A stretch of 64,000 nt of DNA from Diphasiastrum complanatum (lineage: Eukaryota > Streptophyta > Lycopodiopsida > Lycopodiales > Lycopodiaceae): assembly GCA_029204225.1 (NCBI GenBank), contig CM055097.1, positions 28,011,192 through 28,075,191 on the forward strand. Reading direction: 5' to 3'. The notes below the pieces were generated by a model. The model saw only the letters and a list, made by a program, of their open reading frames with translations, ran no database searches and was not told where the DNA came from. Position 1 is the first letter of the stretch; each line of letters starts with the position of its first letter. Shown in pieces: positions 57,272-64,000 of this stretch. Made by a program: the position numbers and the translations under genes.

Positions 57272-58975
57272 ATCTATGGTTAACACTTGAATGATCCTGG
57301 CATGCATTTGAATTGTAGGAAATTTTGATAGCATTTTATTTGCTGAGAAAATTTTCAGAGAGGAGAAAGTTTTTAGTTTTGTTAATAAACATAGATTTTG
57401 TCTCTGGAATTTAGTTTATGTTTGTAGAATGATTCTGCTTGTGTGCAGAATAGAATCAAGAGAGCCATGCTTGCTATTCTATTGAAGCTTGGTTTAGTGC
57501 CAGTAAGGTCATTGCAAGGAGCGTGTAGTTGATGCGTCGATTTTTCCCTCATCTGAGTGATTTCTTGAATTTTTATTGATGATGTTGATTCTGGAAGGTC
57601 AGTTTTAATAAAAAAAAGAGTGTGACTGAATCTGGGAGGACAAATTTGAGTAAGTTTTGTGTGAGCAATCCAGAGTCGGGAGATTATGTTTCATCCAGAG
57701 CCACATATTGCAGAATCAGGATCAGTTTGTGAACTGGTTTCGTGAGACATGGACGTACATCCACAGACATCGTGGAAGCACGTTCGCTACTGTCATTGCT
57801 GAAGAGGGTAATAGTTTGAAGCCGTGACAGGTGTCCAACCTGAAGATAGAATGATCATTATGTGAAAGACACGACAATCTTTGTATTGGCAGCCATGAAC
57901 GGATCTTAGTTGTTTCCTTCTTCTATTCCTGAAGTCTTGTCAACGCAGCCATTGATGCTCTTCAAAGCAACCATCGCAGTCTGCCAATGCCCTTGCTTTG
58001 GTCTTAACCACAATGAGAACGCTGATCTGAAGGCATGAAAAGAGGCTTGTGTGCAAATCAAGATGCAATTAAATGTGCTTTGCGAAATGGAGTTCAGACC
58101 TGCGGGGCTGCGACAGATCAGTGAACTTATGATGCGAGGGCAGTAACGGCCATGAAGAAGTAGCGCTACATTCCTGAGTAAGCAGAGCAGTCGCGATCCA
58201 GAATGCGTGTATGATCCATAATGCGTGTACAGCAGGCCGACGCTGTAGCGATTTTGAAACTTGTCCCACGTGAAGAACGTGCGCGTGAATAGGCCCGACG
58301 GTTGCAATCCACCTGCACCAGCGTGATTCTTGAAGCACGATCCTGCGATTCTCCATCACCTGTTGAAAGCCCGTTGGAAGTGGATGGGAGAGAGACGACC
58401 CGTTGGAAAATCGGGTGCCCAGGGTGAATGAAAGGCAATTTATTTGAGGTTCCTTTCAAGTTTTTTAACGGCATTTCTAAAAATTTTTGAGGATGGGTCC
58501 CTAAGGGCTGGCTGTCTTACACTTTTAAGACAGACCCACTGTGTCAAAATTTTAAAAAAACGCACAACAGAGTGTTAATTTCACATACTTGCTCCGTTTC
58601 TGTCGGAACAAAAGCTGTACAAGACCATTCTACACTGTCTTAGCTCCATTTTGAACCAGAAATATAGTGATTTGGAAATTGGCAAAAAAACTTATTAAGT
58701 TTTTAGTGCAGAGACCCCATTTTTCGTTAGGGACAACAAAGATTTTTTCTAAAAAATGTCATTGGAAAACTTGTGAAAAGCTGATCAAACAAACTCTAAT
58801 AATTGATTGTCATGCTAAGTACATAACATATTTAGAATGAAGTGAATGTTTTTCAAGGAATTAAGAGGTCAAATTGGTTTTACGAACTAACCAAGTGATA
58901 AGCCTAATCGAGGTGACGTCTTGTGCCCTCTCCCTCGATTACGTGCACTTATCATTAGTTAGTTAAGTAAAACAC
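57272..58975 (+). other. Long leader of element D
   Basis: 1.7 kb without recognised coding on plus. Minus-strand open frames at 57906-58474 match nothing. It contains a short perfect hairpin, CTGTCTTA...TAAGACAG (58512-58533), and a larger stem-loop at 58885-58964. Some non-autonomous copia families have such long leaders with packaging signals. Confidence 0.5.
58885..58964 (+). repeat. Large stem-loop just upstream of element D gag
   Basis: Arm 58885-58912 (AACTAACCAAGTGATAAGC and TAATCGAGG) pairs with 58932-58964 (CCTCGATTACGTGCACTTATCATTAGTTAGTT read inverted), with a loop of about 20 bases. It ends 12 bases before the first ATG of the gag frame. Confidence 0.75.
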
Positions 58976-59440
58976 TTGCAGAAAATTTCTCAAATTGAAT
59001 CGATCCGTTCATTTACGTCATTCAAGTTGACTATAATGGATCAAAGGGCTTCATTTGATAAATTTGACGATAAAAACTTTCATACATGGCAAGTCAAGAT
59101 GAGATTACTATTAACTGAGAAAAATCTGTGGGATCTTGTTGACGGTTCCAAAGTTAAGCAAGAAGATTCCGGTGATTATTCTAGTATTGATTTGTGTGAT
59201 AAGAGAGCTGCTGCTTACATTGGTCTTGGATTAGTTGATTCTCAAATTCATCATTTGGACCTTTCTAAGACTGCTCGTGAAATATGGCAATCATTGGAAG
59301 CTATATTTGGAGCACGTTCTAAAAATGGCAAAATTCTTCTTAAGCAGCAATTTTTTGCTCTAAAGCTAGAAAGTGGAATGAGCTTAAATGATTATGTGAA
59401 TCACATGAAGTCAATAATGAATCAGCTTGTTTTATTGTGA
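58976..59440 (+). CDS. Copia element D gag
   Basis: 155 codons including the stop. The natural start is probably ATG at 59036 (MDQRASFDKFDDKNFHTWQV). The copia gag pattern is clear: a W-D-L-V-D-G segment, AREIWQSLEAIFGARSK and LKLESGMSLNDYVNHMKSI. A stop at 59438 ends it before the zinc knuckle. Downstream, 59450-59585 continues gag-like sequence in other frames (CLKMKADLKSKK, VNLTAIAEKSYDEADA), so the original gag was longer. It lacks nucleic-acid-binding and protease parts. Confidence 0.8.
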   Translation: MQKISQIESIRSFTSFKLTIMDQRASFDKFDDKNFHTWQVKMRLLLTEKNLWDLVDGSKVKQEDSGDYSSIDLCDKRAAAYIGLGLVDSQIHHLDLSKTAREIWQSLEAIFGARSKNGKILLKQQFFALKLESGMSLNDYVNHMKSIMNQLVLL

Positions 59441-59585
59441 AAAGATGGGACATTATAATAATCAATGTTTAAAGATGAAAGCGGATCTTAAGTCAAAGAA
59501 GTCCACTGAAAGTAATAAAGAAAAAGAGGAAGTGAACCTAACAGCTATAGCTGAAAAGTCTTATGATGAAGCAGATGCTTGGTAA

Positions 59586-59999
59586 TAAGTTTGTGCGCAT
59601 GTACTTTATCTTCTAAGGGATTCAGAAAGTTGTTGCAGGATTGCTAAACTTGGAATAGTATCCTAGAAGATGGTTCCTTGGATGCAGAAGTAAGGTGATA
59701 CCTTCCGTATGAGGCAGTTTGTGGATGCATTTGCAATTTCAGGGAAGGATATTATCCTTGGCATAGCTCTTGGACATGATGCAGTGAGCAATTTGTTTTG
59801 CAGATTCTAGTGGATGTTTGGCTCAAGGGAGGGTGATGGAATTGTTCCACACATTCTCCATTTGATAACATCAGATTTTTGCACTGATTGCTAGCATAAA
59901 TGTCACATCAATAGAGTTAGGAGTATAATGTACTTTCAGTGTGATGTACTTGGTTAAGCATGAAGTAACACCTCTAACAAAGCTGTCATTGAGGGAGGG
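59586..59999 (+). other. 3' internal part of element D
   Basis: No recognised coding. It ends with the polypurine tract GAGGGAGGG at 59991-59999. Confidence 0.5.
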
Positions 60000-60167
60000 T
60001 GTTAGAATTATTGTTAATGGGCAATGCCACTTTGTTTGTTATTTATAGACATACTTGAAATGTAATAGATAAATGTGGTAAAGGCCAAATGTGCCTTAAG
60101 TCAAGTTTAATATATCTTTGGCCCCTCCCAATGTGAAAGGGACTGAGGCCTTTTATGAAGAGGTGTA

Positions 60168-60258
<91 letters not shown>

Positions 60259-60370
60259 TCGTGCTGAATTCTCAGATTGTAGTGTGCAAGTTCAAGTACA
60301 GAGCAATGGTGTTCTCTCTCTCTATTTGTCCTATGTGATTGCTTATGTGCATGCTCTGATTTCACACACA
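60000..60370 (+). mobile_element. 3' LTR of element D
   Basis: 371 bp, TGTTAGAATT...CACACACA, including a CT tract at 60170-60253 that is much longer than in the 5' LTR (25 and 19 bases). CATAC follows. Confidence 0.92.
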
Positions 60371-60483
60371 CATACCTCTAATTTTCTTCATTCTATTTTT
60401 TATTTTGGATTGTCATTCTTAGGTTTACCTCGCAATCTCTACATTCTCTCCGATCTCAGCTTGCGTACTCATATTTTCTACTA

Positions 60484-61789
60484 ATGGCTACACATAATCG
60501 GAGACCAAGAGGAACCATTGATGCAATCAATATTTGCAATAAAAAAAATGCAGAAGATCAATGGATACCAAAAATATATCAAAAATATCAATGGATCTTG
60601 ATGCATCCCTCTACAAAAGGCTCATTCCGAAAAAGAAAAAGATCGGATAACATATATAGAAGCTCTTGGAAAGGCATGATAATGGATTTTAAAGTATCAC
60701 TTGCCGGTCAATCTATCACGGAAGTTTTAGTTCAGCATGCTTATTTTCACAATGAGCTTAACATTCATGATCTGAATCCAAATGATAGAAGGAAATGCAA
60801 TTGTAAGTTTTCAGATTCAATTTCTTTAGATTTAGCATTTTCTTTAAATTATACTTTTCTTGAGATGTTTTTGGTTTTACAGATTTGTATCCATCAAATT
60901 TTGTTGAATGGAAATCAGTTCAACCGATTGTAGGAATAATCGATGTCATACATTCGGATATCGGTATTTTACGATATAAAGGTCGTTCTCCAAAATCACT
61001 TTTAGAGTCAGGAGTTTTTTTTATAATCACATCTATTTTTCTGATAAAAATGGTTTACTTGGTAGATTAGAGCCATATCCTCTACCAGATTTTTCGAGTG
61101 AGGAATGAATTTCTCCTAATGTAGCAATTTTAGAAAGTTTTCGATCTAGACTATATATTGATATTCAAAGTATATTAAAATGTAGCACTGGATCAAAGAA
61201 TAATAGATTTTTTTTTCAAATGCAATGTTCAGAGAACAAAAACAAAGTTTATTTGTAAAGACTTAAGTGCTGATATAATCGCCGAGTTGTTGGATGATGG
61301 TTGGGATACAAAACAAAATCAGCAAGTTGAGTGCAGAGTATGTTACTCATCCATGACATTTAGATATCACATCAAAAAACAAATGCTCACTTTGCTGCTG
61401 TATTATAGAAGATGGATTAAATGCAAAAATGTTTGGAAGCCACTTGATCAAGATTTTTGGTATAAACCCTCAAGAACAACTTTAGATAACAGTGAAAAAA
61501 AATGACAACATTCTTGCAATGGTTGAGGTCGAGGAAGATTGGTGTCTTCACATTCGATCAGAAATAGACATGTTGCAATTCGACCTACCTCAATACTATC
61601 AATTTTGGTTGAATGGTATAAAGGTACGTTATGCCATATAAAAATATCCTTTTTTTTTCTATTTCTAAGTGAATCAGTTTTATAAAATATATTACCTAAA
61701 ACAATTTCTCTTGTGCAGGTAAGAGTAAGGCAGGAAGAGCATATAAAATACAAAGACATTGGAACATCTATCGAAATTGAAGATCCATA
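60484..61789 (+). pseudogene. Unidentified spliced coding region, damaged
   Basis: Exon 1 60484-60802 starts MATHNRRPRGTIDA, is Lys/Arg rich, and ends at GTAAGT. Exon 2 starts at 60883 after TTTTACAG and restores the frame: LYPSNFVEWKSVQPIVGIID, HSDIGILRYKGRSP. One extra T or missing base in a poly-T near 61014 moves the frame to YFSDKNGLLGRLEPYPLPDF, which meets a stop near 61106. After another shift: ADIIAELLDDGWDTK and QMLTLLLYYRRWIK, then a shift in a poly-A at 61496. A last intron 61625-61718 (GTACGT...TGTGCAG) leads to a short end with stop at 61787. Three of the lesions are in homopolymers or near them. I do not recognise the family. Confidence 0.55.
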
Positions 61790-62459
61790 GATTATGAACT
61801 ATGGAATTTTGTATTATGTAATACAATTTTTTGTATACAACATTTTTGAAAATATATGAACCACTTTTTGTATGAGGCTCTTTCGTTTCTATGATCTCCA
61901 TTTCCATGGTGCAAAACACAATGTAATTGCAACTGGATAATATGAGTTTTCGATAACAAGATTCATTGTCTCCTGCAGGAAATGCACTATCTCCATTGGG
62001 GAGATCTTCAGTCACTTGAACTCCAGTGACCACTACAATCGACGCTTGCCCTTGTTGATGTCTTGTATATATCAGTTCTATTTTTGGTCTTCATTGCCTT
62101 GGTCTATATTGTCCTTGTCTTGGCATATTTGGATATGTTCAGAAGATGAACTGATGAAAGCTTTGTTGCAACAAATCTAAGTTTGTCGCATGTTTGAATT
62201 GGTTGTGGCAAAGGTTCCATCAGCATCTTTTTGAACTTATCCAAAAAAAAACCATGGTAAAGACAAGGCAGACCAAGGCTATGAAAAACAAACTTGTCGG
62301 AAAACTGTAGAAATTGAGATGAATGAATCATAACCTAAATCAATAACAGGAAAAAAAAACAGGTAAGAACAACCATTGAAAAATTGTAAATATATTTCTA
62401 TTAAAATTTTCTATACATGTGTCTCATCCACATCAAGTGAGACGAATATTTAATCAGTA
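61790..62459. other. Intergenic, with a second copy of a minus-strand exon
   Basis: The segment about 61905-62010 on minus encodes SPMEIVHFLQETMNLVIENS, a clear but damaged repeat of the exon at 62460-62603 (SPMEKMHFRQETIKLVIENS). Otherwise AT-rich, and probably the shared 3' ends of two convergent units. Confidence 0.5.
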
Positions 62460-62603
62460 TCAACTATCTATGATCTCTGAATCCATTTCTCCAGTTGGAA
62501 GTAGCTTGGGTGGAGAACACTCGGCCACTACAACTGGATATGAATTTTCGATCACCAGCTTTATGGTTTCCTGCCTGAAGTGCATTTTCTCCATTGGGGA
62601 GAC
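62460..62603 (-). CDS. Last exon of an unidentified minus-strand gene
   Basis: 48 codons including stop: VSPMEKMHFRQETIKLVIEN, then ENSYPVVVAECSPPKLLP and EMDSEIIDS. Acceptor CCCGAAG on minus. It joins in phase 0 to the exon at 62728-62823 through a 124-base AT-rich intron starting GTAATC. Its duplication at about 61905-62010, with mostly conservative changes, supports real coding. Function unknown. Confidence 0.5.
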   Translation of the reverse strand, partial: VSPMEKMHFRQETIKLVIENSYPVVVAECSPPKLLPTGEMDSEIIDS

Positions 62604-62727
62604 CTTCGGGCATTTAAACAAAAAAAAAATATAAACACAATTAAATGTAATTAATCAAAGATCAATTAATATTAATTTGAATTAAAAAAAATAAAAACAC
62701 AATCAAAAGTTATTAATCGAAGATTAC

Positions 62728-62823
62728 CTCTTCCAGATTTGGAAGTCCATCTTGTAGTGCAAGCCAATTAAAAAAGTATTTGACATTGCATACGGTATAC
62801 CAACCATAGCTGACAGAATCAAC
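62728..62823 (-). CDS. Internal exon of the unidentified minus-strand gene
   Basis: 32 codons with no stop: VDSVSYGWYTVCNVKYFFNW and LALQDGLPNLEE. Bounded by CCCAGTAG on the acceptor side and GTAATC on the donor side. Which exon precedes it is unclear; a candidate near 63340-63480 (FMAAFDFPDFKSLHDDMLQY, RLGTPILVLSYI) lies upstream on the same strand. Confidence 0.45.
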
Positions 62824-63122
62824 CTACTGGGAGGACTGCAGAATTCAAATTTTAACATTATGAGATATTGGATCAACGTGCAGGATGTTATAACTAAATC
62901 TACAATGGAAACAAGGACACGCCGAACCGATATCAAAAAAATATTTTTTGAATATTAGATTAGCGCGCATGTTATGAAAAGAAACCAAACAATAACTACA
63001 AGGGCGCGTCGAACCGTTATTGATAAATTTTTACCTCTGCATCAACAATTTTTAGTTTCATATATGCTTTTGCATTTGGTACTGGAAAGAGTTCCAGTAT
63101 TTTTTGCATATGGCTCTTGGCA

Positions 63123-63126
<4 letters not shown>

Positions 63127-63167
<41 letters not shown>
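63127..63167. repeat. (TG)n microsatellite, 41 bp
   Basis: Perfect TG repeat in AT-rich noncoding sequence. Confidence 0.97.
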
Positions 63168-63171
<4 letters not shown>

Positions 63172-63319
63172 GAGTTCATCTTTAAACAAACTAGATTACA
63201 CACACCCTCATCATTGACGCATAAGGACAACACATATAAATTCCAATGATCATTGCAATAAAAAAACAATAAGTTAATGAGAATCAATGTGAAATCAATA
63301 TTCATATGAAAAATTTAAC

Positions 63320-63500
63320 AAAATAAAATCTGAAAAAAAGACACTTTGTTATGTATGACAGCACGAGAATTGGAGTCCCCAGTCTGACGTATTGGAGCAT
63401 ATCATCGTGTAGACTTTTGAAATCAGGAAAATCAAATGCAGCCATGAATTGAAGGAGAAACAATGCTACACGTATAAACAATGGAATTTGGAAAAACTCC
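63320..63500 (-). CDS. Possible exon of the unidentified minus-strand gene
   Basis: Open on minus, with RVALFLLQFMAAFDFPDFKS and MLQYVRLGTPILVLSYI. Hydrophobic in parts. I could not fix splice sites, so this is weaker than the other exons. Confidence 0.3.
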
Positions 63501-63683
63501 ATCCAATACTAAATGGCCCCACCTCCTACATTGTCACCTAGCATTTTATCCCTACTTTCTAATTCACAATTGGTCATACCTGTACATATTGAGGACTATT
63601 TACAAAGGAAAGTGCAGGGGGTGACGGAAGTAATACAGATAAACCAGAAAAAAATTGTCTTTTAAAATTGATTCTACCTTTAC

Positions 63684-63965
63684 ATTAACAAAATCATCTA
63701 AATCATTTCCTAGAACAGGTGGAGGGGAACTAATATTTTTGGGGGTAGGAGGAGGACATTTAGGAGGAGGAGATTTATTAGGAGAGGAAGATTTAGGAGG
63801 AGAAGTTAAAGTTGGAGTTTTGGGAGGAGAAGAAAGAGACTTAGGAGGAGAATTGAGAGGAGATTGCCTAGAAGAAAGAATCTCATCCAAAGGAGATGGC
63901 TTGGAAAAATCCCTCACTTTATTTGGAGGGCCAAGAGACCTCTTCTTCTTTGAAACACTCCCACT
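63684..63965 (-). CDS. Proline/serine-rich exon of a minus-strand gene entering from the right edge
   Basis: 94 codons without a stop between acceptor CGTTTACAG (minus) at 63966 and donor GTAAAG at 63683. It starts SGSVSKKKRSLGPPNKVRDF, then runs of SPP, PPK and PPP repeats (TLTSPPKSSSPNKSPPPK, PPPTPKNISSPPPVLG), and ends NDLDDFVN. A flexible low-complexity linker of a larger protein. The gene start must lie beyond 64000. Confidence 0.45.
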
Positions 63966-64000
63966 CTGTAAACGAATAACAAGCCTTATCACACGGTTCA

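Larger units (their letters stand above)
56896..60370 (+). mobile_element. Copia element D: complete ends, gag-only (non-autonomous)
   Basis: 5' LTR 56896-57258, primer site TGGCATCAAAGCC from 57259, polypurine tract GAGGGAGGG ending at 59999, 3' LTR 60000-60370 and CATAC target duplication. The internal region is only 2.7 kb: a 1.7-kb leader, a gag frame (58976-59440) and unrecognisable sequence. Integrase, reverse transcriptase and RNase H are absent, so any movement relied on enzymes from another element. The LTRs are very similar outside their CT tracts. Confidence 0.92.

Noticed and set aside
57906..58474. Minus-strand open frames in the element D leader
   Set aside because: Three overlapping frames with no domain on the strand opposite to the element; considered incidental.
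60153..60484. Glu-Arg and Ser-Leu repeat frames around the CT tract
   Set aside because: Produced by the microsatellite within the element D 3' LTR.

Overview
The window is repeat-rich nuclear DNA from a land plant. The evidence is a plant-type TIMELESS gene with GT-AG introns, CACTA (En/Spm) transposase remains, Ty1/copia and Ty3/gypsy retrotransposons with initiator-Met-tRNA-type primer sites, and long (GA)n tracts. AT-rich noncoding DNA and multi-kilobase introns full of old elements suggest a large genome, perhaps a fern, lycophyte or gymnosperm; the species cannot be fixed from sequence alone. No rRNA, tRNA or CRISPR was seen.

Layout. 1-780: retroelement-like debris with an inverted repeat. 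1398-7368: a CACTA element with 5' terminus, subterminal TCCGAC repeats, a minus-strand accessory transposase and a plus-strand TNP2 transposase with DUF4218 and DUF4216 parts, all broken; its 3' end is lost at a junction with a minus-strand copia fragment (7369-9100). 9967-15613: a mosaic of gypsy and copia fragments and LTRs. 16370-21813: a structurally complete copia-type insertion (two LTRs, 5-bp target duplication, primer site) that codes for gag and protease, but whose pol region is replaced by two long reading frames of unknown nature. 21819-23020: degenerate minisatellite. 23338-25940: copia family A, copy 1.

27701-50800: the one clear host gene, TIMELESS (Tof1/Swi1/Tim1 family, replication-fork protection). 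I can place 16 exons with consistent splice phases giving 1184 codons without a stop. Intron 2 is 8.24 kb and holds two gypsy fragments whose 3' ends face each other; intron 9 holds a 0.6-kb direct duplication; intron 13 an in-frame 123-bp tandem duplication; intron 15 a LINE-type ORF1, a perfect 228-bp (GA)n tract and an LTR. Several hairpin (foldback) sequences lie within 1 kb upstream of the start codon.

50801-64000: mobile DNA again. There is an LTR of a family also seen at 11.2, 12.3 and 49.4 kb, a rearranged family A copia copy (52990-56557) with an inverted LTR piece and antisense integrase, and a non-autonomous copia element (56896-60370) with intact ends and only gag remains. After it lie two convergent spliced coding regions that I do not recognise: a damaged one on plus (60484-61789) and a minus-strand one entering from the right edge (63965 down to 62460).

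Most coding outside TIMELESS is dead transposon sequence. Functional inference is therefore limited to TIMELESS and to the question of how its neighbouring and intronic elements affect its expression.
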